This document shows, in pieces, positions 13,061 through 25,800 of a stretch of 64,000 bases of DNA (the first letter of the stretch is position 1; each line of letters opens with the position of its first letter). The stretch comes from Udeniomyces pyricola. Lineage: Eukaryota; Basidiomycota; Tremellomycetes; Cystofilobasidiales; Mrakiaceae. The DNA lies in the NCBI GenBank assembly GCA_039545295.1, contig BCIK01000016.1, forward strand, positions 567,375 to 631,374, read 5' to 3'. Both the position numbers and the translations under genes were made by a program. A model generated the notes under the pieces. It did no database searches and had not been told where the DNA came from. It saw nothing but the letters and a program-made list of their open reading frames with translations.

Positions 13061-14157
13061 TTATACAAGAGCCGAGGTGGTTTGAGCAATCTTCGAGGCA
13101 GAGAAGATCCGTAAAAGAGAAGTTTGCTCACCTGAAGAGTTCCCCATGGTGGCGACCGAAGCAGAAGTGGGAGTGGGGACCGTGAACAGAGTAGGGGACG
13201 AAAGCAAGGGGGCAGATGTGAACGGACGCATGAACGATGGAGACACCATCATTCGTAGTGCGAGGTGGTGTCGGGCACGAGGGCGAGGTAGGAGGCCAAG
13301 GAAACGTTCAGTCGAGGTCCAGAGCGTCGAAGAGGGCATCGGTCGGCAAAGTGATCGCTGTGGCCGGAGTAGGAACAGAGACCGAGTTGTCGACGGCTAA
13401 GTTTCTCGGCATTGAAAAAAAGGACCTCTTGCTCCCTGAACAGCAGTGGACAAAGTCGCAGATGGCCGGCCGGCAGGAGCGAAGGTTGAAGGCCGAACAG
13501 ATGATCACTCCATCCCCCTTCCGTACCACCTTTCCTCCTCTGCTGACATCGAAGTCGTTCTCATTGCACCACGTAAACTCGTGCCCCATTCCTCCACAAA
13601 AGATGCACCTCCCCGCGTAAGGGGCGGCCGAAACGCTGGGTTCCACCACGGCATCGCCCCACTCTTCACCTCCTCCTCCCCCAACACCCAGTCATAAATT
13701 CCCTCCACGGCTTCCTCGATCCCTCCACCTTCGTCTTTTGGTACAAGTCGAGCCACTTGGGAAAGCGGCGGTGAACTGTTCTTTAGTTAACGCCTCGTCC
13801 TCCAGCACCTCCACCATGCCCCTCGCATCCCGCCCCTCTCCCCCTCGACCCGTTCCTTCTTCCACCCGCAACGAGGCCTTCATCGTCTCCGGGAGACAGA
13901 CAGCGAACGGAACGTTTAGCTGCTTGGCGGCACGCTCGACGTAGGACTTCGAATAGGTGACGTAGTTTCGAAAGATCTCGGAGGGGGGACCCTACACCAC
14001 AACCAGGCTTCGCTCAACGCCTCCGTCAACCCTTGATCTCCTCCCCTTCCCCCTTCGGCTCCCGCCCCGGTGGCCCCCTCCATCCCGGTAGTGCCTGGGG
14101 TGCCCCCCGAGCCACAGCGTCGGCAGCGTTGTTTGTGTTTGAATTGTTTGACGACAT
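13061..14157 (-). pseudogene. Gag-like relic with a CCHC zinc knuckle
   Basis: Read on the minus strand, three frames each hold a plausible protein piece. An Asn-rich start (MSSNNSNTNNAADAVARG, ATG at 14157) meets a stop near 14030. A second piece contains PSEIFRNYVTYSKSYVERAA. A third holds a perfect zinc-knuckle pattern, CIFCGGMGHEFTWC, then CSAFNLRSCRPAICDFVHCC, a cysteine/histidine arrangement I associate with basidiomycete transposon-encoded proteins. The pieces follow each other in the right order but do not share one frame, and no intron set I tried joins them cleanly. The likely reading is a decayed retroelement or recombinase-element gene; a live gene with introns I failed to see is the alternative. 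Confidence 0.45.
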
Positions 14158-14527
14158 AATGAAGTGATGGAATTGAAGTCTTGTAGAAGATTGGAATTAT
14201 GCGAGGTGTTTGGCTGTGCGTAGTGATTTGTGAGAAGGTGTGATGGCTGTCGAAACAGAGGGCGATTCAATTCATAGTTGATAGTTCCGCTCGGCCAAAG
14301 GCTACAGTCTCGTGACTCGCCAGCTTCTCATGGGCGCCATGCATCATGAGACTGATATATATTATATGATAAATCATAATTCGATCATCTTCCGCTCAGC
14401 GCTCATCGATCATCGATCATCGACTGTCCTCCATCAACTATCCTACGCAATCACCCATCTGCAGGCTACAGTCCCCATCCAACATCCTCCCCTTACCCCC
14501 TTCAGTCCAACTCGACCCATCCTTCAC

Positions 14528-16399
14528 ATGGTTCGCCTCCCCGTCCATACCTTTATTCATGCTTCCAATCGCACTCAACCCGTGTTCACCTTTCTTCTTT
14601 CCTCCCCCCCCTTCCTGTTCTGGTCCATCATCCGCCTGCGCCCCTACTATCTTCCCCTTCATTATCTAGTCTTCCAAGTCCAAACCTTCGGCCAACGACC
14701 AAAAAAAGCTCATCGAGCAACTCCAGGAGCTCACCCATGCCACGTTGGTCCTTTACTTTTACCATTCCAAGCCGCTCATTGCCCGACTGACGCTCACTCA
14801 CCTTATTTCACGGCGTTATCCTCTCCTCTTCACTAACCCCCCCCCCCCCCCCCCCTTCCTCCAAAGATATGCCGATGCTTCGCGCATCATGAAGGCCGCC
14901 AAGTGGAACGTCAACTCTGGAGTCGAGTCTTTCTTCCTCGATGGTACTGCTCAGGCCAACGCTCATGCTGCCAGCCGTGGTGCGGGCGGCGAGGCAAAAG
15001 TCCAGAGGGAGCAGAAGCTCAAGACGGTCTTTGATGCGTATAAGGGTGCGTAGACAGAGAGAGCAGAAGCTGTACGACCAAGAGAGCTCCCTATCATCAC
15101 ACGACATGCGAGACTGATCCATGTAGTCAACTTGATCTGGCACTACTACCAGATGAGAACGCGAAGGATGCCATCACCATCGAAACCATTGCCGACTACT
15201 TCTCCGCCATCGGCATCACCGACATGGACTCGGATATTGCCGTTTATCTCATCTCGTTCGAGCTCAAGTCGCCTTCGCTTGGCACACTTCCCCTGTCTGG
15301 TTGGTGCGAGGGCTGGGGAGCGATGAAGTGAGTTTGTTTCTCCCGTCCGACTTGGTCGCATCCACCTCGTGCTGCGTGACGATTGAAACTCAACGCGTTC
15401 TTGGTCTCGCCCTGCTTCATCATCCGCACACACTCTGGTCTTGCCTTCAATGCTCAGAGTCGACTCGATAGAAGGCATGACATCTCAGGTCCCATCGCTG
15501 CGGAAAAAGTTCGTCCAGGACGCAGACTATTTCAAGAAAGTCTACAAATACGTCTTCGATCTGGGCAAGCAGGAAGGGGCAAAGGTTGTTGGTGAGTTCC
15601 CTGACAGAATAGCTTGATTAGTGAGACATGATGTGTAGTTCGTGATTACGTCGACTGCAATTAACTGACTTGAATTTTACTTCGAATCAAATTACGTAGC
15701 TCGCGACATGGGTAAGGCACCTCTATCTGTCCTTTCTGCTGCGTCGCATATGTTGGTCTAAGGGTGCGACTGACACGCCCGCTCCATGTTTCCGCTTCTT
15801 ATATCAGCTGTTGGTCTATGGCAAACCCTGCTGCCACCCGTCTTCAAATCGAACCCTTCTGCTCTCAAATACAGCACTCCAACAGGGGCTCCCGGTTTGG
15901 GTCAGAGGGAGTTTGATTGGTGGATCGAGTTTTTGGAGGAGAGGAGCGTCAAGGGCGTCTCAAAGGACCTCTGGAATCTTGTGAGTCGTTGGTTCTGATT
16001 GCCTTTTTCTTGTTCCGGATGGGAGCCCTCAATGGTAGGCAAGGGATGTGCGGTACTTGGCGAGTAGGAAGCCAGATCAGAGTGACAGGCACAGTGAGTG
16101 TTGAGCATCGACGCTTATACGATTCAACAAATTCGCTCTTCCTCCTATCAGTTCATTGAATACGCAGTCAAGGTTCCAAACACATTCGACTCGTACGATG
16201 AGGATGGTCAGTCTCCTATGTTCCCTCCCATAGTCATCGTCAGAAAAAGGACAATGCTTTGTGTGTCGGCACGTACACGATCTTGATTGCTGACACTACG
16301 CGTTTCCTTCCTGTAGGAGCCTGGCCGTCTCTCCTCGACGAGTTCTACGAGTACGCCAAGCAGCGGCGAGCTAAGGAGGGCGACATGGACCTGTCATAA
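14528..16399 (+). CDS. DCN1: Defective-in-cullin-neddylation protein, E3 for NEDD8
   Basis: DCN1 is a scaffold E3 that helps the E2 Ubc12 attach NEDD8/Rub1 to cullins. A UBA-like N-terminus is readable (KKLIEQLQELTHAT joined across an intron to YADASRIMKAAKWNVNSGV). The potentiating neddylation domain follows over several exons: ETIADYFSAIGITDMDSDIA, LPLSGWCEGWGAMK, KVYKYVFDLGKQEGAK, VGLWQTLLPPVF, FDWWIEFLEERSVKGVSKDL and the C-terminal DAD patch DSYDEDGAWPSLLDEFYEYA. The stop is TAA at 16397-16399. The start is uncertain: an in-frame TAG before the KKLIEQ exon reads as an intron 3' end (near 14680), so the ATG must lie in an upstream exon; 14528 is my best guess. The intron before the UBA exon contains a run of 19 C residues. 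Confidence 0.88.
14837..14855 (+). repeat. Poly-C run (19 nt) inside a DCN1 intron
   Basis: Nineteen C residues lie directly after a CTAAC branchpoint-like word (14832-14836) and before the acceptor ttcctccaaag. The run therefore sits where the polypyrimidine tract belongs and is all cytosine rather than mixed C and T. Confidence 0.9.
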
Positions 16400-17387
16400 T
16401 TTCTATATCGTTCCTGATTACAACCTTTTTTACACGACACATATGGATATTCTTTGTACCCGCGAGTGTAATCAAAACGCATTGACCTGGTTGTTGCCGA
16501 TGTACGATGATCGGGGTCTAATTGCTTTTGTGATGAGTCTGGTCACCCATCATTGCTCACCGCCTCGTTGAACGTGTTATAGGAAGCCTGACGCGACCAA
16601 CGCAGAAACCGCTCGTGTGTTTGATTGCAACATGTGGATCTGGACTTGATACATCAACTTTTCAACCACCAATTACTCCTCAACGGTCCACGCTACTTCA
16701 ATAGCCCTTTACACAGACCGTCGATGAGAGTTCCTGTCCTGAACCTCAATCTGTCAAAGTGCCTCGCCTCAGTTGAGATTCAAGCTTCGGACGCTGCCTG
16801 ATTTATAGACATCAACGCACTGTGATCTGTAACCCCTTTGGCTATATATATATATATGTCGATTGCTTTTTTCGTCTTAACATCCTTTCCTCACTACCAC
16901 CACCGTTCGATGCCAAATTTCCGGGATACCCACCTGAGGAGATGGAAGGACAGGTCAACGACGACGAGGAAAATCAGATGCAGGACCGGTGATACACGTA
17001 TCGTCGATGCTCAATCATTCCTCAATCCGCTTTTTTCTCATATCCAAGCTTCACGTTCAACCTCTGACACAGAGCATCGCGCAGCAGCTAGCTACTAGTC
17101 TATTTATTTCTCAGTGTTGTTTTCGCATTACGTCTATAGAGTGTCGCTTGATGATTCGATTCCATCTGCACGCAAGTATACGACGACAGAGTGTTCCAGT
17201 TGTTTACCAGAAGGCCATTGAAGCAGAAAGGAAGTGGTGCCAAAAGGTCCCTCGACCGCATCATTCAGTTAATCGCTTCGCTTCGATCCACCGGGGTGGG
17301 AGGCCGTCTGTGAACTCGGCCATCGTCTACGGCTGCTGCTTCGAAACGAAGGAAGGCGGAAAGAGACCAGGAACCATGGCTATCATA
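16400..17387. other. Convergent intergenic region
   Basis: DCN1 and the Ser/Pro-rich gene converge here, so the stretch holds two 3' untranslated regions. A short TA repeat lies near 16845-16856. Several short open frames show no family resemblance. I see no gene. Confidence 0.5.
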
Positions 17388-19628
17388 TCATCTCAGTACT
17401 TTCCCAAGCGCGTTGCTCACCCAACCCATGATTCCCTGAGGCTGGTCGGTTGTGGCAGTGGATGGAGATGGCGATGAATGTGATGAAGGCGGTGATGGCG
17501 ATGATGGTGTCGGTAGATGTGTGGTAGACAAAGGAAGATTAGAGGGTGGAGTGTGCAATGTAGAGGATGTGAGTGATGATGAGGATGGAAGGGGAGATAG
17601 GTTGCTGTCTATAGATGATGCGGATGATGTGCGTGACGAGGTCGGTGGAGTTGATGCAGTGGACGAAGGGAGTGATGGAGGCAGAGAAGGAGAAGGATGT
17701 GAATTGGGAGGCGTCGCGTTCTCGGCTCGACGCCGGGGGACAAGCATTCCGGCTGGAAGCGACGAGGTGGGTGGTGGCCTCCTGAATGGGGCGAGATATT
17801 CTTCTCGCCCTGGATCGTCCTCTGCTTGAGATTGCTCTATGCGAGGAGCTGCCGAGGAGGGGATTCCCAAAACGCGCAACCTCCTTCCCAGAGCCTCTTT
17901 AGCCGCTACCAGTCCACCTACGCGTCTTTCCTCACCCGGACAGGCAGCAAATCCTTCGAACGTGCTGAGACCATCCTCCCAAACGACCTGCTCTATCTTG
18001 GTAAGACGATCGAAGTTGGAAGGGATGGGAGCAGTAAAGGTCCGCGAGGCGGTGAAATAGGTTTTGGGTCTTGGATCGTGGTAACCCGATATCTCTACAG
18101 AGAGCGTCCAATTCGAAACTGACGAGGCTGAGGTATCTGAGCCAGTAGAGGATTGATGCGATGCAGAGGACGGGATGAGAGCAGAGGACGCATCGAGAGT
18201 TGATTGAAATGGTGCAAGGGTAAGCTGAGGGATGTGTGACCAGTCTTGCGAGGGTTTCGCCGCTCGAAGGAGCTCTCGAAGAGACGGCCCGGGAAGCCGC
18301 TTCTGTTTGGAGGATATGGACGGGATAGAGAGTTGGAAAGAGGTGCCTAGTTGACCATCAGACAGCTCGACGAGGTCCGGATCGGAGGGAATAGAGAGGG
18401 GTTGCGGCAGAGTGAAGCGGCAGACAGGTTGATACGCGGCCGGGTATACGATGGCACCGGTCTGTCGGACGAGGATATAGAAATATCGTATGGAGATCAG
18501 CTTTGACGTGTTGCCATCAGGCACTCCGCAAGCACGTCTGATATCGAGGACTAAATCAAGCATACGTACAGGCGGAAACGAGAAGCTCTCGAGTCGTCCA
18601 AATTTCGATTCAAGCGCGCCCACGCACGCCAGCCTGACTGCTAGCAGACCAAAGTCGGCCTGGACAAGTTCATCTGGGTTTCCGGGTAGTTGGGAAGGGT
18701 TGGAGAAGATAAAGTGTGCTCGATAGCTTCTGTTCGTCGATGGGTCAGGTGGTAGAAGAGGACGAGAAGCGGGTGTAGGAGGACGGGAGGGGAGCGTCAA
18801 TGAAGACGGTTTGCTAAGATCGCCTGGACTGGAATTCGTCGAAAGTATTGGAGAAGTCGATGGCGAGGTCAAGTGCGATGGTCTGGGGACGTAGGTAAAG
18901 ACAGGAAGCTCCCGGCGTGTCCGACGGACGGGAGGAGGATCCGATGTTGGAATTCGCGTCGGGGCCGAGGGAAGGAAGTGGAAAGGAAAGGCTTGATTGG
19001 GCATCGTCGGCTCTGCCGAGGCCAGTTTGTGATGGCTGGGTTGACGACGATGAATGAACTCGTCATGATAGGATGTGTTGGAAGGGGCGGTGGCTGGAGG
19101 CCATGAAGGCACTGGCGGGGGGCTGCCATTTGGGGGTCGCGAGTGAGAATGTGGTGGTGGTGGTGGTGGTGGGGGTTGCAAGGATGAGGCAGAGGGAAGA
19201 GGCTGGGTAAGGGGTGGTGGTAAGGATGGTGGTTGTGGTGGTGGTTGTGATATTGATGGGGTTGTTAGGAGGAGGTTGTTGTTGGCGGGGCGTGGATATG
19301 ATGCTGTGGGTGAGGCAAGGGGAGAAGAAGGAGAGGAAGGGGTAGAGGAGGACGAAGAAGACGAAGAAGACGATGTCCTGTGGGCCGATGGAAAGGATGA
19401 GGCATGGATGATTCGCAGTCTGGATCGGCTTGCGATCATTCCCGTGGATAGGCGATAGGGGACGAGAGGGTGACTCTCGTTCTGGTTCTGGCTGGGAGGA
19501 TGGGCGGGTGTGGTTGAGACGCCAGAGGGCAAGGTCCGTTGGAAGAGGCGAGGACAGATCAGATGGAGTGTGAGTGTCGGTTTGAGTTTCCTCTTGATGA
19601 TCATGAGCGATGACTTTCGAAATCTCAT
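17388..19628 (-). CDS. Ser/Pro-rich uncharacterised protein
   Basis: An open frame of about 746 codons ends QGIMGWVSNALGKVLR. I do not recognise the family. The first third and the last quarter are Ser/Pro/Thr-rich and probably unstructured. The middle looks folded: HFIFSNPSQLPGNPDELVQA, GLLAVRLACVGALESKFGRL, a Tyr/Pro segment IVYPAAYQPVCRFTLP, and NWTLSVEISGYHDPRPKTYF, a pattern of beta strands. A 108-nt stretch (18462-18569) is bounded by a gtacgt donor and a cag acceptor and could be an intron without changing frame. The N-terminus is uncertain because a second frame starting MNNEISKVIAHDHQ overlaps the first 200 codons. APC1 is divergently transcribed upstream. Confidence 0.6.
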   Translation of the reverse strand: MRFRKSSLMIIKRKLKPTLTLHLICPRLFQRTLPSGVSTTPAHPPSQNQNESHPLVPYRLSTGMIASRSRLRIIHASSFPSAHRTSSSSSSSSSSTPSSPSSPLASPTASYPRPANNNLLLTTPSISQPPPQPPSLPPPLTQPLPSASSLQPPPPPPPPHSHSRPPNGSPPPVPSWPPATAPSNTSYHDEFIHRRQPSHHKLASAEPTMPNQAFPFHFLPSAPTRIPTSDPPPVRRTRRELPVFTYVPRPSHLTSPSTSPILSTNSSPGDLSKPSSLTLPSRPPTPASRPLLPPDPSTNRSYRAHFIFSNPSQLPGNPDELVQADFGLLAVRLACVGALESKFGRLESFSFPPVRMLDLVLDIRRACGVPDGNTSKLISIRYFYILVRQTGAIVYPAAYQPVCRFTLPQPLSIPSDPDLVELSDGQLGTSFQLSIPSISSKQKRLPGPSLRELLRAAKPSQDWSHIPQLTLAPFQSTLDASSALIPSSASHQSSTGSDTSASSVSNWTLSVEISGYHDPRPKTYFTASRTFTAPIPSNFDRLTKIEQVVWEDGLSTFEGFAACPGEERRVGGLVAAKEALGRRLRVLGIPSSAAPRIEQSQAEDDPGREEYLAPFRRPPPTSSLPAGMLVPRRRAENATPPNSHPSPSLPPSLPSSTASTPPTSSRTSSASSIDSNLSPLPSSSSLTSSTLHTPPSNLPLSTTHLPTPSSPSPPSSHSSPSPSTATTDQPQGIMGWVSNALGKVLR

Positions 19629-19828
19629 TATTCATGATCATCAATGGAGCTCTGCTTATGAGCGCTTATAACCAGCGCTTAGCTCTGCTGTGGGTGTAAT
19701 TGATTGATTGATTGATTGATGGATTGAGTGGTCGATTCAATCATAAAGATAATATACAACTCAACGTATTACTCAACTCTCAACATATCCATCCATCCCT
19801 GTTCGACATGGCTCTCATCCCCTGATTT

Positions 19829-22800
19829 ATGGCTACAACTCCCCACATCACATATACCCTACTCATCAACTCATCATCATCATCATCATCACCATCATCA
19901 TCACCACCACCACCACCACCACCACCCCCTGCTCCTCCCCCTCAAGCATTTCCCATCCACATGATTCCTCTCATCGAGCTCGGTTCTACTCTCGATCCTG
20001 CCACGCGCCTGCACCAAACAGACCTCAACCTTCTGCATCCACGGCCTCCTGGTATTCCCACCCCACCGACACCAACTTCAACATCCATCCGCTCTCAACT
20101 CAACCAACCCAGTCATCAGCCCTCATCCCAGCTTCTCGAAAAACTTCACGCCATTTTCAAACTCGATGTGCCCCCCGAACCACATGGCTCCGACCTCAGC
20201 CGCGTCAACCCCTCGGCCTCGACCGACCTCCATCAGACGACGTCTCGTCTCAGGACGGATACCGCTCCAAGGCCAAGCGCAGACAGCACCGAGTCCCTCA
20301 GCTGGTATGGTTCAAAGGTTGTCTGGTCCAAAGGTGTCGGTATCGTCCGGACATATAGTTTTCCTCCCCGTCATCAGGTCGTCCAAGCCCTTTTTGCCTG
20401 GTTCGACACCTCGTCCCCCTTCTCCCGAGTTTCGTCCCCTGCCAAATCGACCACCGCTGCCTCTTGCTTCAATCCCACCGCAACATCTTCGCCCAGTCTC
20501 TTTCCTCGCAAGACGCTCGATACTGTCAATACATTCTCCAATACTACCTCGCCACCTTCTAGCTCCGAGTCTGACCAGCATCAGCCCAGCAAGATGCGAG
20601 CAATCTGCATCTTCTTCATCGACTCATTACACGTTTTCCTGCCCTCAGGAGATACCCACACGATCAGACTACCCTTCTCATTTCGACACGCATGGCCACT
20701 CACCACCGGTGTTCTCATTCAGAGGGAGCTCACCGAGCATGATTTTTCTTCCTCACCGCCATCAACCGTTCAAACCGGTCTTCTTACCTCGGCCTCGGCT
20801 CCTCTGACCTCTTCCTCTCTCTCTCGTCACACATCTCTCTTCACCCTGTCTGACCTCTTTTCCGAGGTGAGACCTGTCCTGGTCGACTCCAAAATTTTAA
20901 CTCCGACATATGACGGCCTTCCACGAACCAACGCGTCCCAAGCAAGCCGGGCCTTGCCCGAGCACCTCTTGGAATCTGCTCATGTTCACTTTGTCGCTCC
21001 CATCTCGTCTGACTTTTCCATCGCTGTCGCATACTCACCCATAGAATCCCAAGTCATCATCTTCCAAATGAGTCCATCTCATGAGGCAAATCCTTGTCCT
21101 TCGCCTTCTGCGGCCTCTTCTACTGCTGCTCCACGCGTGCCATCTTCTCCCAACCTGTCGACGAGCGTTCCATTGTCCTCCTCGACCCGCTCTTTACGCC
21201 GTACTAGCGGAAGAATTCAGCGAAGGAAACCCTCAATCGACCCCGACCACTCCTCCACTCTACCTCTAGGGCATACGCCATCCACAAATGTCCGTCGACG
21301 CTCGACTCTCAACTCCTCAATCAAACATCCTTCCTTGCTTTCAACGCCTCTGATCGACCTCTCAAACGCTCATGAGCCTCATCACATCCGGCTTTCGCTC
21401 GGTAGAGCCGACTTGAACAAGAGTATGGATCGAATGGCCTTGAGCGGGGTGAGAGAGGACGACGAGCTGGGCATGAATCACGAAGACGAGGACGACCTCG
21501 ATCGATCTAAGTGCGAACTACAGCTGACCGTGCTACATTCTTGGTCGGCCCGTAACCTTTCGTGAGCATCCCATTAGTTTTGGATGAAGTTGTTTGAAAG
21601 CAGGCTTTTCTGTGCGATACTCATCGGTCCATCATTTTCTTATGCTCCCAGTACGGCTTTCGCATCTAATCACATCAAGTTTGCCCTCGTACCCACGTCC
21701 AAGACGACTGCAATACTCTACCTTCACGACAAGTTGTCCTCCAGACTCATCACTCATCGGCTCTCGCTTGATACAAATAAGCAGCTCGCTCTTCAACCAG
21801 AGGCGGACTCGCCGTGCCTCGATCTTGCTCAACTCCTGGACTCCTTTCCTCCCTCTGATCACCTACGTCTAGATCCTGTCCGTGGTCTTGTCTCATCTTA
21901 TGATTCTCTTTTGACGAAAGATGTTGGACCTACCCCTTACGCTGGACGCCCTAGTTCGATCATGATCTCGTCCACCACCTCGGATCCCGTCCTCTCCTCG
22001 GCCTCAGCCTGCTCTATTGCTGTCTGCTTACCCTTGCGTCCACAGGGTCTCATTGGAAAGTGCTTGGATGTTCTTTGTTTCGCTCTCCCCAGCTCAATTC
22101 TCATTGAACTCCAAACGACATTGACAGGTTCGCTACAGGGGAAGACCGACCTGGCAAGCTGGTCCGTCTTTTCCTCAGAGCTCCTCGGTGCTCTCGGCAT
22201 CAGCTCAAGCTGCCCCAGTCCCACGAAGCAAAGCAGCTGGGACCGTCTTCGCCAGTCCACTTCCCGCCACCATGACCAAGCTTTGCTTGCTCTCGAGCGG
22301 AAGGCGCACAATGACTTCCTTCCCGCTTTGCGTCTGTCGTTCTCTACGGTGGACTGTAATCGAGCGGCCGGATGCCTCCTGGCTTTGCATCTCCTTGGCG
22401 AGGACTGCAAGCTGGACCTTGAATCGTTCTGTGAGCTTGAGTCGTTGGCACCGTTGCTTGTCGTCTTGGCCGCTTCGCTCGGAAGGTCGGATTGGGTCGA
22501 TTACTGGGTACGAATGAGCCCCTTGGCAAAACGAGAAGTACCTCCGACAGGTGAGTCTGGCTGTTCGCTCGGGATGCTGCTGTTGGGTATATCTCGAACA
22601 ACCATCTGACTTTTCCCTGTCCACAAAACGCTCTCCAGTTCCTCACATGGCATCTGTCGCTTTTTTACCGCCGCCACCCGATATCTACGATCATCTAACA
22701 TCAACGCTTCAACGGAACGGCAGTCTCAAACCGTGGCTCGACCTTCACGCCGTCGCCCGCTCCATTCCTTACCACCTGGGACGCACTTACCCAGCCGATG

Positions 22801-25800
22801 TTGAGCCATGCCGCCTAACCACCAATATTCTGGCCGTGTATGACACGATTGTTGCCCCTTCAACCTCGAGTTTAGACTCGGTTGCCAACGTCATCCTCGC
22901 TATGGTCAAGAACGGAATTTCCTCAAACGTCCTCGACAGGATCCCCCTCGGTATCGCCGTTCCCCTTCACGAAGTTATCCGCACGTGCCAGTCTTCGCCT
23001 CCAATGAACCTTCCCGCCGACGCGTACTCGCTCATCCGTCGGCCTGACCTTGCCCAGCGCTCTCGTTCAGTTCAAACTCCTACGTTTCCAGCTAGGCCAA
23101 AGGTTGGTTCTTCACTTGAGTCTCAATGTTTTCAGACACTAGGAGAAGGCCCCGTTGTTGATCGAATTTTTGCCTGTTTCGTGGCAGCATGAACCGCTTG
23201 CAGGCACTTCGATAAAGCAGCTCTCATCTGGCCCATCCAGTACAGGCGGTAAGAAGCCGGTTGCTGCCACGACACGCTCCGTCAAAGACCTCCGGTTTGG
23301 CAACGATCGTCGGCTTGAGGAGGTCGAGAGAATGTTGTCGACCACACGCGTTGTCACGATCAAGACAACAGACAGGCCGAACCAATCGTGAGTTTAGCCA
23401 TACAAATCTGGCTATCTCCATTGATGCGATCTCATGGCTGACCACCCTTCTCGATCACTGACTTCATCCGACAGCGACCAGGATATCGCAGCCGCTCAAA
23501 AGGCCTCGGCAACAGCAGTCTCGCTCCGAACATCATCCCTTCCTATCGGCCAGGGCATCTTTACCTTTGCTACAGCCCAGGCTAACATCACTCAGTCCTG
23601 GCCGATCCCACCCATCAACCATTCGGTTCGATTTGTCCCTTCAAACGCCCTTGTCGTCGAAACCGGATCCATGTCATCCGAAGCGCGGGATTGGGCCAGC
23701 TTTCATAACGGCGTTGCGGCTGGTCTCCGTATCTCGCCAAGCTCGCAAGGAATCGACAGCTCGTGGATTGTGTTCAACAGGCCGGCTGAGCCTTGTCCCT
23801 CTCATGCTGGCCTTCTCTTTGGACTCGGTTTGACGGGTCACCTCCGATCGATGGTCCCCTGGCATGCTTTCCCCTACCTCGACTCCCGCCACGACTTCAC
23901 CTCAAGTGGGCTCCTTCTCGGTCTTGCCGCCTCATACGCCACGACAGAGGACGTCCTTCTCACCAAAATTTTCTCCCTACATGTCCAAGCCCTCCTTCCA
24001 CACGGCTCACGCGAGCTCAACGCCTCTCCCCTTACCCAAGCCGCCGCTCTACTCGGCATCGGCATCCTCTACGGCGGCTCAAGAAATCGCAAGATGGCGG
24101 AGACAGCCTTGGCTGAGATTGGTCGACACTCCTCGCCGTCAGTCGAGTCGTTCACCGCCTACGCCGAATCGTACGCCTTTTCAGCCGCGATGTCGTTTGG
24201 AATGATCATGGTTGGGCGCGGAGGCGAAGCCGGCTATTCAGGGGACCTCGACCTGGTTGTCCAACTCAAGCAGTGGATCTTTGGTGTCATCGGACCCCTT
24301 CACGTGGATCAAGACGGACATGAAGCGTCCGAGAAAAGTGACACGAACGTGACAGCCCCGGGAGCGACAGCAGCTCTCGGACTCATGTATCTTCGCTCAG
24401 AACGAGTCGACATTGCCGAAATTTTAGAGATCCCTCACACCCGGTTCGAACTCGATCTCCTTCGGCCGGACCTCCTTCTCCTTCGAGTCCTCTCCCGGAG
24501 CCTAATCCTTTGGAACGACATCGTTGCGTCGAACGAATGGGTCGAGTCCAACATTCCTAACGTCATCAAGTCGGCACTGCGCAAGAGGAAGAGGTCAGGA
24601 CAAGGCTTGGATCTCACCCTCGAGCTCGCCTATTTCAATATCGTTGCCGGCGCCTGCTTCGCCATTGGGCTCAAAAATGCCGGTACAGCTCGATCTTCGG
24701 TCCATTCTCTCCTCCTACATTACTACGATCTCTTTTGGGCTGCCTCCAATACCAACCGTAAGCTGAACCCCTTGTATCTTGTGTTTTGGGATAAGCTCGT
24801 GTTGACTGATTAATCTATAAATCTGTTGGATCATGTTCCTTAGCCACCACTTTTCAAGGTCGAACCCGTCTCAGCTCGTCTCGCTCGTGCCTCAATGTCG
24901 TCGCCATTTCGCTTGCCGTCGTCATGGCCGGAACCGGAGAGCTCAGTGTTCTCTCTCGCCTTCGACTCGCGCATGGGCAGCAGGAGAAGGGAACCACCTT
25001 TGGCTCTCACACGGCCATTCACATCGCCCTCGGCCTCCTCTTCCTCGGCGAGGGCAAGTACACCCTTGGTTCGTCAAACGCCGCTGTTGCCGCTCTCGTC
25101 TGTGCATTCTTCCCTCGCTTCAGCCATGAGCCATCGGACAACAAGGCCTATCCGCAGGCGTGTCGACATCTCTGGGTTCTCGCCGTTGAGCCTCGGTGCT
25201 TTGTCGCGCAAGATGTCGAGTCGGGCGAGTCAGTCTATCTGCCCATCAAGGTCAAAATTCGCGAGGACGAGGTCGTTCGATCCATATCCCTCATCTCGCC
25301 GACGCTCCTTCCACCCGTCGATCTCCTTCTGGCTGTCAAGGTCGACAGTCCCAGGTACTGGCCTATCTACCTTGATCTTGGTGGGAATCCATCGGACCGT
25401 AAGACGCTCAGCCAAAATGAGACCATCTATGTCAAGCGCAAGTCAGGCTTCCTCAGCTACGACGCCGACCCGAAAGGCAACCGAAGTATTTTTGTTCAGG
25501 CAGGGCTCGTTGGACTCTCACCAGACCTTGGTCCCATGGCGATTGGCCCGTCGTCTGGAGATACAGACCCAACGGCGATCATCTCGGGGGCAGCCAACCT
25601 CGGTATGCTCGATGGGCTTATTCCTTCCCTTACCTCGAATCCCCTCCTCATATCCTTCTTCCGCCGGCTATGCAGCGATATTGCCTCTTCCAAACCCTCC
25701 CCAGCTATGCAACACTTTTGCAGTTTCATCCTCCTCGAATGCCTCGTCTCAGACCAACCCCAAATCCTTCCTCTCTATCTTTATGCTCGACAACTTCTCT

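Noticed and set aside
17452..17829. Asp/Gly-rich plus-strand frame
   Set aside because: Shadow of the Ser/Pro-rich gene on the minus strand.
19728..19964. Histidine-run protein
   Set aside because: Another frame of the ATC/CAC microsatellite at the APC1 start; low complexity only.
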